A stretch of 64,000 nt of DNA from CADCVT01 sp036389155 (GCA_036389155.1 DASVQN010000017.1:124001-188000); one strand, 5' to 3'. Shown: positions 51,769 through 60,304, counted from the stretch's first letter. Program-made: numbers and translations. The notes: generated by a model from the letters alone, not told the origin.

Positions 51769-52746
51769 ATGGGCGAGATCCTCATCGGCGGCACGGCCGC
51801 GCTGCTCATCTGCATCTTCCTGAGCCCGCGGTTCATCGACTTCCTGCGCCTGCGCGAGTTCGGCCAGAACATCCGCGAGGAGGGGCCGGAGGGCCACCAC
51901 GAGAAGGCCGGCACCCCGACGATGGGCGGGATCATCATCTTCACCGCCGTCTCGGTCCCGTTCCTGATCCTCACCGACCACGACTGGCGGGCGATCGGGG
52001 TCTTCGGCGCGGCGATCGCCTGCGCGCTGCTGGGCTTCGCCGACGACTACACGAAGATCATCAAGCGCCGCTCGCTCGGGCTGCGCGCGCGGACGAAGCT
52101 CGGCGTGACGATCGCGATCAGCATCGGGCTGTGGTGGGTCGCCACCGAGCAGGCGAACCTCGCCGAGACGCTGCGCTTCCGCGTCGTCGACTACCAGATC
52201 GACCTGGGCGTGCTCGGGGGCGTCCCGTACCTGATCCTCATCTACCTCGTCGTGGCCGGCACGACGAGCGCGGTCAACCTCACCGACGGCCTGGACGGCC
52301 TCGCCGCCGGCTGCGCGGCGATCGTGCTGCTCGCCTACATCGGGATCACGTACCGCACCGGACAGATGGACCTCGCCCTCGTGGCGGCCTGCCTCGTCGG
52401 TGCCTGCATCGGCTTCCTGTGGTTCAACGCGTTCCCGGCGACGATCTTCATGGGGGACACCGGGTCGCTCGGCCTCGGCGGGGCGATCGCCGGCCTCGCG
52501 GTGATGACGAAGACCGAGCTGCTGCTGATCCTGCTCGGCGGGATCTTCGTGGTCGAGGCGCTCAGCGTCCTCATCCAGGTCTTCTCCTTCCAGACCTTCC
52601 GCAAGCGCGTGTTCCTCATGGCCCCGATCCACCACCACTTCGAGCTGATGGCGTGGTCGGAGACGAAGATCATCCTGCGCTTCTGGATCATCGCGGCGAT
52701 CTGCAGCGCGATCGGGTTCACGCTGTACCAGCAGTCGATCGCGTGA
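51769..52746 (+). CDS. mraY: Phospho-N-acetylmuramoyl-pentapeptide-transferase MraY
   Basis: 325 residues, a ten-helix membrane enzyme that moves phospho-MurNAc-pentapeptide to undecaprenyl phosphate to make lipid I. Signature motifs are present: GTPTMGGIIIF, the aspartate-rich GFADDYTKI, AVNLTDGLDGLAAG, GAIAGLAVMTKTELLLI, and the HHHFEL loop in MAPIHHHFELMAWSE. The end overlaps murD (GTGA). Co-directional with murF, 4 bases apart. Confidence 0.97.
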   Translation: MGEILIGGTAALLICIFLSPRFIDFLRLREFGQNIREEGPEGHHEKAGTPTMGGIIIFTAVSVPFLILTDHDWRAIGVFGAAIACALLGFADDYTKIIKRRSLGLRARTKLGVTIAISIGLWWVATEQANLAETLRFRVVDYQIDLGVLGGVPYLILIYLVVAGTTSAVNLTDGLDGLAAGCAAIVLLAYIGITYRTGQMDLALVAACLVGACIGFLWFNAFPATIFMGDTGSLGLGGAIAGLAVMTKTELLLILLGGIFVVEALSVLIQVFSFQTFRKRVFLMAPIHHHFELMAWSETKIILRFWIIAAICSAIGFTLYQQSIA

Positions 52747-53978
52747 CCGATCGCCCGGCGTTGCCGCCCGGGCCGTACCTGGTCGTCGGGCTGGCGCGGA
52801 GCGGGGTCGCGGCGCTGGAGGCGCTGCGGGCGCGGGGGCTCGAGGCGGCCGGGGTGGACCGCCGGGACGGCACCGACGGCGTCGAGGCGCTGGAGGGGGT
52901 CGCGACGGTCGTCAAGTCGCCGGGCGTGCCGCAGGAGGCGGCGGTGATCGCCGAGGCGCGCCGGCGCGGCGTCACGGTGATGGGGGAGCTCGAGCTGGCG
53001 TGGCGGCTGCTCCCGAACCCCTTCGTGGCGGTGACCGGGACGAACGGCAAGACGACGACGGTCGAGCTGCTGGGCCACATCCTCGGTCCGCGCGCGGTCG
53101 TGGCCGGGAACGTCGGGACTGCCCTGTCGTCGCTCGAGGTCGCGCCGGAGACGGTCGTGGTCGCCGAGACGTCCTCGTTCCAGCTCGAGGACACGCTCGC
53201 GTTCGCCCCCGACGTCGCCGCCCTCATCAACCTCGGCGAGGACCACCTCGACCGCCACGGCACGGTGCAGGCGTACCGCGAGGCGAAGCTCCAGGCCTTC
53301 GCGCGGCAGACGGCCGAGCAGGTCGCGGTGATCCCGGACGGGCTCGCGGTCGGGGGCGAGGCCGCCCGGATCCGCTTCGGCGGCGCGGAGACCGCCGACC
53401 TGCGCCTGCGCGACGGCGCGCTGTGCTGGCGCGGCGAGCGGCTGATCGGCGTCGACGAGATCCGCCTGCGCGGCGCGCACAACGTGCAGAACGCGATGGT
53501 CGCCTCCGCGGTGGCGCTGGCGCTCGGCGTCGATCCGCGCGGCGGCCTGAAGACGTTCGCCGGCGTCCCGCACCGCCTGGAGGAGGTCGCGACGCACGAC
53601 GGCGTCGTCTACGTCAACGACTCCAAGGCGACGAACGTGGAGTCGACCACCGTCGCGCTGCGCTCGTTCCCGTCCGGCGTCCGGCTCATCCTGGGCGGCC
53701 GTGGCAAGGGCCAGGACTTCACGCCGCTCGCCCCGCTCGTCGCCGAGCGGTGCGCCTCCGTGCACCTCATCGGCGAAGACGCGGAGCGGATCGGTCTGGC
53801 TCTCGGCGGCGTCGCGGTGGAGGTGTTCGACGACGGCGACCTCGAGCACGCCGTCGGGCATGCGCGAGGGCTGGCGCGAGCCGGCGACGTCGTGCTCCTC
53901 TCACCCGCCTGCGCGAGCTACGACCAGTTCGAGGACTTCGAGGCGCGGGGCGAGGCGTTTCGGAGGATCGTGGGCTGA
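52743..53978 (+). CDS. murD: UDP-N-acetylmuramoylalanine--D-glutamate ligase MurD
   Basis: 411 residues from a GTG overlapping the mraY stop. N-terminal Rossmann-like LVVGLARSGVAALEALRARG, then VVKSPGVPQEAAVIAEARRR, ATP site VTGTNGKTTTVELLGHILG, AETSSFQLEDTLAFAPDVAA and LINLGEDHLDRHGT. The C-terminal domain has VNDSKATNVESTTVALRSFP, LILGGRGKGQDFTPLA and LSPACASYDQFEDFEARGEA, all diagnostic for MurD. It adds D-Glu to UDP-MurNAc-L-Ala. Confidence 0.97.
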   Translation: MTDRPALPPGPYLVVGLARSGVAALEALRARGLEAAGVDRRDGTDGVEALEGVATVVKSPGVPQEAAVIAEARRRGVTVMGELELAWRLLPNPFVAVTGTNGKTTTVELLGHILGPRAVVAGNVGTALSSLEVAPETVVVAETSSFQLEDTLAFAPDVAALINLGEDHLDRHGTVQAYREAKLQAFARQTAEQVAVIPDGLAVGGEAARIRFGGAETADLRLRDGALCWRGERLIGVDEIRLRGAHNVQNAMVASAVALALGVDPRGGLKTFAGVPHRLEEVATHDGVVYVNDSKATNVESTTVALRSFPSGVRLILGGRGKGQDFTPLAPLVAERCASVHLIGEDAERIGLALGGVAVEVFDDGDLEHAVGHARGLARAGDVVLLSPACASYDQFEDFEARGEAFRRIVG

Positions 53979-53996
53979 GGCGTCGAAGGGGATCCG

Positions 53997-55256
53997 GTGA
54001 GCCGCCGCCGCTCGCCGTCCCCGCGCAGGGCCGCCGAGCAGACCATCGAACATCGCATCCTCCTGACCGCGACGCTCTGCCTCCTGGCGGGCGGCGCCGT
54101 CATGGTCTACAGCGCCTCGAGCGCCCGGACGCTGCTGGCCGGGCAGGGCGACGGGACGATGTACCTGGTCAAGTACCTGACGTACGGCGCACTCGGGTTC
54201 GTGGCGCTGCACCTCGCGACGCGGGTCAACCTCGATGCGGTGCGCCGCCTCACCCCGGGGCTGCTCGGCGTCGCGTTCTTCCTGTGCGTGCTCGTGAAGG
54301 TCCCCGGCGTCGGGGTCGAGGTCAACGGCGCGACCCGCTGGCTGGGCGCCGGGCCGGTCCAGTTCCAGCCGTCGGAGCTGATGAAGCTCGCGCTCGTCCT
54401 CTACGCCGTCCACCTGCTCGCCCTGCGTCCGCAGATCGTGAGCAGCGTCCGCGAGATCGTCAGCCCGCTGCTGCTCGTCGTCGGCGCGGCGGCGATCCTC
54501 ATCGCGTCGCAGCCCGACCTGGGCACCGCGCTCGTCTGCACGTTCGTCGTCGCCGCCCTCGTGATCGCGGCGGGCATGCCGATGCGCGTGCTGGGGATCC
54601 TCGGCGGCTCGGCCGTGGGCGCGATCATGCTCTTCGCCCTCGCCGCGCCCTACCGGCGCGCGCGCCTGACCTCGTTCCTCGACCCGTGGGCCCACGCCGG
54701 GGACGCCGGCTTCCAGTCGGTCCAGGGCCAGATCGCGCTCGGGTCGGGCGGCGTCTTCGGCAAGGGCCTCGGCGAGTCGGTGCAGAAGATCTTCTACCTG
54801 CCGGAGGCCCACACGGACTTCATCCTCGCCGTCATCGGGGAGGAGCTGGGCGTCGCCGGCGTCCTCGGGCTGCTGTTCCTCTACGGGCTCATCGCATACG
54901 CCGGCCTGCGCGTGGCCAAGAGCGCCCGCGGGCCGTACGCGCAGCTGCTCGCCGCGGGGGTCACCTCGCTGATCCTCTGCCAGGCGCTGCTGAACGTCTT
55001 CACGGTGCTGGGGCTGGCGCCGCTGACGGGCGTCCCGCTGCCGTTCATCTCGTCGGGCTCGTCGTCGCTGCTGATCCTGCTCACCGCGATGGGCCTGCTG
55101 CTTAACGTCGCGGGCGGCGGGCGGAGCGACCTGAAGGCGGTCCGCGGCCCGAATCGGGCACGATCGGGGAATGGCGCTTCGGGTGGTCATCGCAGCGGGG
55201 GGGACGGCGGGACACGTCGTGCCGGCGCTCGCAGTGGCCGACGCGCTGCGGGCTGA
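53997..55256 (+). CDS. ftsW: Peptidoglycan glycosyltransferase FtsW (SEDS family)
   Basis: 419 residues from GTG 53997. Ten membrane segments are visible. SEDS motifs include GGAVMVYSASSARTLL, GVEVNGATRWLGAGPVQFQP, KLALVLYAVH, PDLGTALVCTFVVAALV and PEAHTDFILAVIGEELG, ending with FISSGSSSLLILLTAMGLLL. It polymerises septal glycan with FtsI. The last 86 bases overlap murG and encode an Arg/Gly-rich tail that is probably not essential to fold. Confidence 0.95.
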   Translation: MSRRRSPSPRRAAEQTIEHRILLTATLCLLAGGAVMVYSASSARTLLAGQGDGTMYLVKYLTYGALGFVALHLATRVNLDAVRRLTPGLLGVAFFLCVLVKVPGVGVEVNGATRWLGAGPVQFQPSELMKLALVLYAVHLLALRPQIVSSVREIVSPLLLVVGAAAILIASQPDLGTALVCTFVVAALVIAAGMPMRVLGILGGSAVGAIMLFALAAPYRRARLTSFLDPWAHAGDAGFQSVQGQIALGSGGVFGKGLGESVQKIFYLPEAHTDFILAVIGEELGVAGVLGLLFLYGLIAYAGLRVAKSARGPYAQLLAAGVTSLILCQALLNVFTVLGLAPLTGVPLPFISSGSSSLLILLTAMGLLLNVAGGGRSDLKAVRGPNRARSGNGASGGHRSGGDGGTRRAGARSGRRAAG

Positions 55257-56235
55257 CGGCCACCACGTCGTCTTCGTCGGCGGGGAGCGCGCGGAGGCCG
55301 AGCTCGTCCCTGCCGCCGGGTTCGCCCTGCGGCCGATCCGCGTGCGCGGGCTCTCGCGCAGCAACCCGTTCGCGGCGGCCGGCGCGGGCGCGATGGCGGC
55401 GAAGGCGACCGCCGCCGCGGCGCGGATCCTCAAGGAGGAGCGGGCCGACGCGGTCCTCGGCGCCGGCGGCTACGTCGCCGGTCCGGTCGGGCTGGCGGCC
55501 GTCGGGAGGCGGGTCCCGCTCGTGCTGGCCGAGGCCGACAGCCACCTCGGGGTCTCGAACCGGCTGCTCGCGCGGTTCGCCAGGCGCGTGTGCCTGGCCT
55601 TCCCGCTGGACGGGCGCACCGGCGACAAGTACCTCGTGACGGGCCGCCCGGTGCCGCCGCCGGCGACCGACCTCGCGGCCGCCCGCGCGCGGTTCGGGCT
55701 GGGGGAGGGCGAGCGGTGCGTCCTCATCTTCGGCGGCTCGCTCGGCGCGCGGTCGATCAACGAGGCGGCGATCGCCGCGTTCCCGGACGCGAAGTACCGC
55801 GTCCTGCACGCGGCGGGGCGGCGCGACTACGACGGCCTGCTGCCCCGCGTCCCCGGCGCCCACTACGCGCTGGAGCCCTACCTCGACCGCTTCGGCGAGG
55901 CGCTGCTCGCCGCCGACCTGTGTGTGGCGCGCTCGGGCGGGTCGGTCTTCGAGATCGCCGCGCACGGGACGCCGGCCATCCTCGTCCCGTATCCGCACGC
56001 GACGGCCGACCACCAGACGGGGAACGCGCGCTGGATGGCGGACGCGGGCGCCGCCGTGATCGTGCCCGACGACGAGGTCACGCCCGAGCGCCTGCGTCGC
56101 GAGGTCGACGCGCTGATGGACGACCCGGCGCGGCTGGCGGACATGGCCGCGGCGTCGCGAGCGCTCGCCCGCCCGGACGCCGCCGCGACGATCGCTCGCG
56201 AAGTCGTCGCCGCTGCGGGAGGATCCGCGGCATGA
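55171..56235 (+). CDS. murG: UDP-N-acetylglucosamine--LPS/lipid I GlcNAc transferase MurG
   Basis: 354 residues. The start at ATG 55171 is fixed by the motif IAAGGTAGHVVPALAVADAL just after it. Other GT28 motifs are VLGAGGYVAGPVGLAAV, LAEADSHLGVSNRLLARFA, LIFGGSLGARSINEAAIAAF and CVARSGGSVFEIAAHGTPAI. YPHATADHQTGNARWM is the UDP-GlcNAc site. It makes lipid II on the inner membrane face. The gene overlaps ftsW by 86 bases, unusually long, and the next gene by 4. Confidence 0.96.
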   Translation: MALRVVIAAGGTAGHVVPALAVADALRADGHHVVFVGGERAEAELVPAAGFALRPIRVRGLSRSNPFAAAGAGAMAAKATAAAARILKEERADAVLGAGGYVAGPVGLAAVGRRVPLVLAEADSHLGVSNRLLARFARRVCLAFPLDGRTGDKYLVTGRPVPPPATDLAAARARFGLGEGERCVLIFGGSLGARSINEAAIAAFPDAKYRVLHAAGRRDYDGLLPRVPGAHYALEPYLDRFGEALLAADLCVARSGGSVFEIAAHGTPAILVPYPHATADHQTGNARWMADAGAAVIVPDDEVTPERLRREVDALMDDPARLADMAAASRALARPDAAATIAREVVAAAGGSAA

Positions 56236-56840
56236 GCATCACAGGCCGGATCTTCGCGGCGATCTACGACCGCTCGCTCGCCGCGACGGAGGACGCGGGG
56301 CTGCGCGACGAGCGGCGCAAGGTGGTCGGCCGCGCCCGGGGGCGGGTGCTGGAGATCGGCGCCGGCACCGGCCTCAACCTCGACCACTACGGGCCGGAGG
56401 TCACCGAGCTGATGCTGACCGAGCCGGAGGAGCCGATGGCGCGGCGGCTGCGCGAGCGGGTCACGAAGGGCGAGGTCGTCATCGCGGGCGCCGAGCAGCT
56501 CCCGTTCCCCGACGCCTCGTTCGACACCGTCGTCTCGACGCTCGTGCTCTGCACGGTGCCCGACCAGGCGCGCGCGATCGCCGAGATCCGGCGCGTTCTG
56601 AAGCCGGACGGGCGGCTCCTCTTCCTCGAGCACGTCCGCTCGCACGACGAGAAGCTCGCCAAGTGGCAGGACCGGCTGCTGCGGCCCTGGCGGTTCGTCG
56701 GCCACGGCTGTCACCCCAACCGCGACACCGCGGCGGCGCTGCAGCGCGGCGGCTTCGCGCTCGAGCTCGAGACCTGGCGGCTTCCCAAGGCGCCGAAGAT
56801 CGTCAGACCCGCCATCGAGGGCACCGCGACGCCTGCATGA
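56232..56840 (+). CDS. Class I SAM-dependent methyltransferase inserted in the dcw cluster
   Basis: 202 residues; ATG overlaps the murG stop and TGA overlaps the murC start. Motif I GRVLEIGAGTGLNLDHYG, acidic strand LMLTEPEEPMARRLRER, motif II-like GAEQLPFPDASFDTVVSTLV and LKPDGRLLFLEHVRSHDE place it with UbiE/METTL7-type methyltransferases. The terminal GHGCHPNRDTAAALQRGGF is a feature of METTL7/thiol-alkyl-type members. It is not part of the usual murG-murC junction. Coupling on both sides suggests co-expression with wall synthesis; the substrate is unknown. Confidence 0.88.
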   Translation: MSITGRIFAAIYDRSLAATEDAGLRDERRKVVGRARGRVLEIGAGTGLNLDHYGPEVTELMLTEPEEPMARRLRERVTKGEVVIAGAEQLPFPDASFDTVVSTLVLCTVPDQARAIAEIRRVLKPDGRLLFLEHVRSHDEKLAKWQDRLLRPWRFVGHGCHPNRDTAAALQRGGFALELETWRLPKAPKIVRPAIEGTATPA

Positions 56841-58120
56841 CAGACTGGGCCGGCCGCCGGCTGCACGTCATGGGGATCGCGGGCGCGGGGATGAGCGCCT
56901 ACGCGATCGTGTGCCGCGCGCTGGGGGCGGTCGTGACGGGCTCCGACCAGGCGGAGTCGCCGTACCTGGCGCGGGTGCGGGAGGCGGGGATCGAGCCCGC
57001 GATCGGCCACGACGCGTCGAACCTGCCGGAGGGCGACGACGTGGAGGTCGTCGTCTCGACCGCGATCCCTGAGGCCAACCCCGAGCTGGCCGCGGCGCGT
57101 GCCCGCGGCCTGCCGGTCCTGTCGCGCGCCGACCTCCTCACCGAGCTGACGCGGCTCAAGCGCACGATCGCCGTCGCCGGCGCGCACGGCAAGACGACGA
57201 CCTCGTCGATGGTCGCCCACGCGCTGCTCGGCTGCGGCCTGGACCCGTCGTACGTGATCGGCGGGACGCTCTCGACGACCGGCACGAACGCCGCGTGGGG
57301 CAGCGGCGAGTGGCTCGTGGTGGAGGCGGACGAGTCGGACCGCAGCTTCCTCGCGCTCGACGTGGACGTGGCCGTGGTGACGAACATCGAGCTCGACCAC
57401 CACACGGAGTGGTCGTCGCTCGGCGAGCTGCGCGCGGCGTTCGCACAGTTCCTCGCAGGACCGGCGCACGCCGTGCTGCCGCCGCAGCTCGCGGTCCTTC
57501 GCGACGGGGACCGGACCGAGTTCGGCGCGTGGGAGGGGCCGGACCTGGCGGTGTCGGGCGAGCACAACCGCCGCAACGCCGCGGCGGCGCTGGAGGCGGT
57601 GGTCCTCGCCGGCGCCGATCGCGACGAGGCGGCCGCGCAGCTCGCGACGTTCGCGGGCGCGGGCCGGCGCTTCCAGGTGCTGGGCCAGACGGCGAGCGGC
57701 GCCTACGTCGTCGACGACTACGCGCACCACCCCACGGAGGTGGCCGCGACCATCGAGGCGGCGCGGGAGTGGGCCCGCGACGCGTCGGGGGGTGGCCGGG
57801 TGGTCGCCGTCTTCCAGCCGCACCTCTACTCCCGCACCCAGCACCTCGCGCGCGAGTTCGGCGTCGCGCTGGCCGCGGCGGACCTCCCGGGCGTCGTCGA
57901 GGTCTATCCGGCGCGCGAGCGGGGCGAGGACTTCCCGGGCGTCACCGGCCGGCTGATCGCCGAGGCGGCGGCCGACGCCGGCGACGGCAAGCCCGTCCTC
58001 TGGCTGCCTGACTTCGACGCCGCCGAGCGCGCGCTCCGCGACGAGCTGCGCGACGGCGACGTGCTCCTCGTCCTCGGCGCGGGGAACGTCGACGAGCTCG
58101 GGCGGCGCTTGCTATCGTGA
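56837..58120 (+). CDS. murC: UDP-N-acetylmuramate--L-alanine ligase MurC
   Basis: 427 residues. N-terminal Rossmann motif VMGIAGAGMSAYAIVCRALG, then STAIPEANPELAAARARGLP, ATP site AVAGAHGKTTTSSMVAHALL, ADESDRSFLALDVDVAVVTN, and ELDHHTEWSSLGELRAAFAQ. The C-terminal domain has VVDDYAHHPTEVAATIEAAR and FQPHLYSRTQHLAREFG. All are MurC signatures. It adds L-Ala to UDP-MurNAc, the first peptide step. murB, often next to murC, is absent from this cluster. Confidence 0.97.
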   Translation: MTDWAGRRLHVMGIAGAGMSAYAIVCRALGAVVTGSDQAESPYLARVREAGIEPAIGHDASNLPEGDDVEVVVSTAIPEANPELAAARARGLPVLSRADLLTELTRLKRTIAVAGAHGKTTTSSMVAHALLGCGLDPSYVIGGTLSTTGTNAAWGSGEWLVVEADESDRSFLALDVDVAVVTNIELDHHTEWSSLGELRAAFAQFLAGPAHAVLPPQLAVLRDGDRTEFGAWEGPDLAVSGEHNRRNAAAALEAVVLAGADRDEAAAQLATFAGAGRRFQVLGQTASGAYVVDDYAHHPTEVAATIEAAREWARDASGGGRVVAVFQPHLYSRTQHLAREFGVALAAADLPGVVEVYPARERGEDFPGVTGRLIAEAAADAGDGKPVLWLPDFDAAERALRDELRDGDVLLVLGAGNVDELGRRLLS

Positions 58121-58130
58121 TATCCCGATA
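58113..58130. promoter_or_regulatory. Inverted repeat over the HTH gene start
   Basis: TATCG (58113-58117) and CGATA (58126-58130) flank tgatatcc, forming an 18-base partial palindrome that covers the murC stop and the next ATG. TATCGT also resembles a -10 element 11 bases before that ATG. Autoregulation by the HTH protein is a possible use. Confidence 0.4.
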
Positions 58131-58534
58131 TGACGCCCCCTCCTCCGAAGGGTCCTCATGACCGCACCCCGCTGTACGTCCGCCTCCCCCTGCACCACGC
58201 CGAGCGCCTCGACCGCGCCGCGTTCGAGCTCAAGGCGTCGAAGCAGGACATCGTGACCGGGCTCATCTCGCGCTACGTCGACCAGGCCTCGTCCGACAGC
58301 CTGCGCCGCATCCTCATCGAGGCCGGGGAGGACGCCATGCCGACGGGCCGCCACTCGTTCACGCCCGCCGCGCCGACGGACGTCCTCACGCTCGAGCAGG
58401 TCGCCGACCTCCTGCAGGTCGAGCAGGAGGCCGCGCAGGAGCTGGCCGACGGCGGCGAGCTGCCCGGCCGCCGGATCGGCGACGAGTGGCGCTTCTCGCG
58501 CGAGGCCGTCCTGCGCTGGCTGGCGGGGGAGTAG
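58130..58534 (+). CDS. Ribbon-helix-helix plus excisionase-type HTH protein
   Basis: 134 residues. The N-terminal half (LYVRLPLHHAERLDRAAFEL, KASKQDIVTGLISRYVDQ) has the strand-helix-helix pattern of RHH/CopG DNA-binding or antitoxin proteins. The C-terminal half (VLTLEQVADLLQVEQEAAQE, LPGRRIGDEWRFSREAVLRW) is a MerR/excisionase-type HTH_17 domain. The pairing of two DNA-binding units in so short a protein is unusual. The gene lies 9 bases after murC and 4 before clpP. A regulator of clpP or of the dcw segment is a reasonable inference. Confidence 0.75.
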   Translation: MTPPPPKGPHDRTPLYVRLPLHHAERLDRAAFELKASKQDIVTGLISRYVDQASSDSLRRILIEAGEDAMPTGRHSFTPAAPTDVLTLEQVADLLQVEQEAAQELADGGELPGRRIGDEWRFSREAVLRWLAGE

Positions 58535-58538
58535 CGCG

Positions 58539-59169
58539 ATGCCGCTCGTCCCCGTCGTCGTCGAGCAGGACTCGCGCGGCGAGCGCTCGTTCGACATCTA
58601 CTCGCGCCTGCTGCGCGAGCGCGTCGTGTTCATCGGCACGGCGATCGACGACCAGGTCTCCAACCTCGTCGTCGCCCAGCTGCTGCACCTCGAGGCCGAC
58701 GACCCGGACAAGGACATCTCCATCTACATCAACTCCCCGGGCGGCCAGGTCTACGCGGGCCTGGCCATCTACGACGCCATGCAGTTCGTCAGGCCCGACG
58801 TGCAGACCACGTGCGTAGGGATCGCGATGTCGATGGGCTCGCTGATCCTCGCCGGCCGGGGCGACGGGGAAGCGGTTCGCGCTGCCCAACAGCCGCGTGC
58901 TGACCCACCAGCCCCACGGCGGCTTCCAGGGCCAGGCCAGCGACATCGAGATCCACGCGACCGAGGCGCTGGCGCTGCGGCAGCGGATGATCGAGATCTA
59001 CGCGCACCACACCGGCCGCGACGAGGCCGAGATCCGCGAGGACATCGAGCGCGACCGGTTCTACACGCCCGAGCAGGCGGTGGAGTACGGGCTGATCGAC
59101 TCGGTCCTCGCGTCGCGCGATGCCGTGAGCTCCGGCGGCTCGTCGAACGGGAACGGCGCCGGCGGCTGA
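58539..59169 (+). pseudogene. clpP: ATP-dependent Clp protease proteolytic subunit, interrupted by a +1 frameshift
   Basis: The first part reads in frame from ATG 58539 to about 58856 (PLVPVVVEQDSRGERSFDIY ... CVGIAMSMGSLILAG, Ser98). The family continues only in the next frame from 58858 (GATGKRFALPNSRVLTHQPH ... DIERDRFYTPEQAVEYGLID), with His123 and Asp172. Removing one C at 58857 restores a full-length 209-residue ClpP with a complete Ser-His-Asp triad. As written, the first frame runs on without a stop into ftsQ. It is either a sequence error in a GC run or a true recent mutation. Domain conservation on both sides favours an error or a very young lesion. clpP in the middle of a dcw cluster is itself unusual. 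Confidence 0.85.
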
Positions 59170-59198
59170 TCGCGAAGGAATCCGCCGGCGGGCGGCGA

Positions 59199-60053
59199 AT
59201 GCCGCCGTGGATGCGCCGCCTGTCCACCCTCCCGTTCCGCGGGTGGCTGCTCGCCGCCGCGGGCGTACTCATCCTTCTCGTCGCGGGCCTGTTCTGGCTT
59301 CGCGACTCCTCGCTCGTCGCGGTCGACAAGGTCCAGATCACCGGCGCGAGCGGCCCGGACGCGCCGAAGATCGAGTCCGCTCTGCGCGACGTCGCCCGCG
59401 ACATGACGACCCTCCACGTCCGCGAGGACGAGCTGCGCCAGGCGGTCTCGGCGTTCCCGACCGTGGACGACATCGAGGTCGACGGCGACTTCCCGAGCAC
59501 GCTGCGGATCGAGGTCGTCGAGCGCGAGCCGGTCGCCGTCGTGGGGGAGGGCGACGACAAGATGCCGGTGACCGCCGGCGGAACCGTCCTGCGCGGCGCC
59601 ACCGCGCCCGACGACCTGCCGCTGATCGACGACTCGCACGCCGAGGCCGTCCTGGAGCTCCTCGGCGCCGCGCCGCGCCCGCTCCTGCGCCGGGCCGAGC
59701 GCGCGTTCGCGGGCGAGCGCGGCCTGACGGTCCGGATGGCCGACGGCCCCGTCCTGTACTTCGGCACCGCCTCGGAACTGCAGGCGAAGTGGGCCGCGGC
59801 GGCCCGCGTCCTCGCCGACCCGACGGCCGAGGGCGCCACCTACGTCGACGTCCGCGTCCCGGAGCGGACGGCCGCGGGCGGGCTCGCCCCGCTGGCCGAC
59901 GACGGCGACGACGAGCAGGACGTCCCGCCCGCGACGGGCGTCGCCGCGCCGGGCGCGACGACGACACCTGCCGAGCCGCCAGCGAGCACGGCGACGACCA
60001 CGCCGGCCACGGCCGCGCCGCCGGCCACGACCGCCCCCGCGACGACGCCGTGA
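59199..60053 (+). CDS. ftsQ: Cell division protein FtsQ (POTRA domain)
   Basis: 284 residues from ATG 59199, selected because it precedes the short basic tail PPWMRRLSTLPFRG and the membrane helix WLLAAAGVLILLVAGLFWL. The POTRA domain follows (LVAVDKVQITGASGPDAPKI, LHVREDELRQAVSAFPTVDD), then the FtsQ beta domain FPSTLRIEVVEREPVAVV and TYVDVRVPERTAAGG. The last ~50 residues are a Thr/Pro/Ala tail. It recruits FtsL/FtsB to the divisome. The clpP first frame reads through this start in the same frame. Confidence 0.92.
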   Translation: MPPWMRRLSTLPFRGWLLAAAGVLILLVAGLFWLRDSSLVAVDKVQITGASGPDAPKIESALRDVARDMTTLHVREDELRQAVSAFPTVDDIEVDGDFPSTLRIEVVEREPVAVVGEGDDKMPVTAGGTVLRGATAPDDLPLIDDSHAEAVLELLGAAPRPLLRRAERAFAGERGLTVRMADGPVLYFGTASELQAKWAAAARVLADPTAEGATYVDVRVPERTAAGGLAPLADDGDDEQDVPPATGVAAPGATTTPAEPPASTATTTPATAAPPATTAPATTP

Positions 60054-60060
60054 GACCCGC

Positions 60061-60090
60061 CGCGAACCCGCATCCCGCTGCGGTTTCGCG
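60061..60090 (+). terminator. Hairpin after ftsQ
   Basis: CGCGAACCCGCA (60061-60072) pairs with TGCGGTTTCGCG (60079-60090), 12 bases with one mismatch and a 6-base loop, 7 bases after the ftsQ stop. There is no T run. It could end most of the cluster transcript before ftsZ. Confidence 0.55.
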
Positions 60091-60174
60091 ACGTTCGGCG
60101 GCAGGCTCGACCTCGACTGGAGGTTGAATGCACCCGGAAGGCGTTTCTCCTGCTCGTGTCGAGGGTTGGGCGTT

Positions 60175-60236
60175 CTGCAACTGTCATTGCAGCGCTAGAC
60201 TCCGCGTTGACTTTCGTCGTTGCCCGTGCATACCGT
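60175..60236 (+). promoter_or_regulatory. ftsZ promoter with upstream inverted repeat
   Basis: TTGACT (60207-60212), an 18-base spacer and TACCGT (60231-60236) form the best promoter in the window. Just upstream, CTGCAA (60175-60180) and TTGCAG (60187-60192) are a perfect inverted repeat that may be an operator. The leader to the ftsZ ATG is about 62 bases. Confidence 0.65.
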
Positions 60237-60304
60237 GGCTTGCGCCCTCCGGGGCCTCTTGGCCTGGAAACCCTCAACGCTAACTCAAGGGTCGGACGCC
60301 TAAC

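Noticed and set aside
58386..58534. Phage or integrative element, suggested by the excisionase-like HTH
   Set aside because: No integrase, attachment repeats or phage genes are nearby, and flanking genes are core division genes. HTH_17 domains are common outside mobile elements.
58845..58870. Programmed ribosomal frameshift in clpP
   Set aside because: There is no slippery heptamer or downstream stimulatory structure of known type, and ClpP genes do not use frameshifting. A plain insertion or sequence error is simpler.
58539..60053. A single 504-codon fusion protein of ClpP and FtsQ
   Set aside because: The frame is open only because the one-base insertion sends the clpP reading into the ftsQ frame. 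The middle ~100 residues are Arg/Pro-rich nonsense and the true ClpP second half is in another frame.
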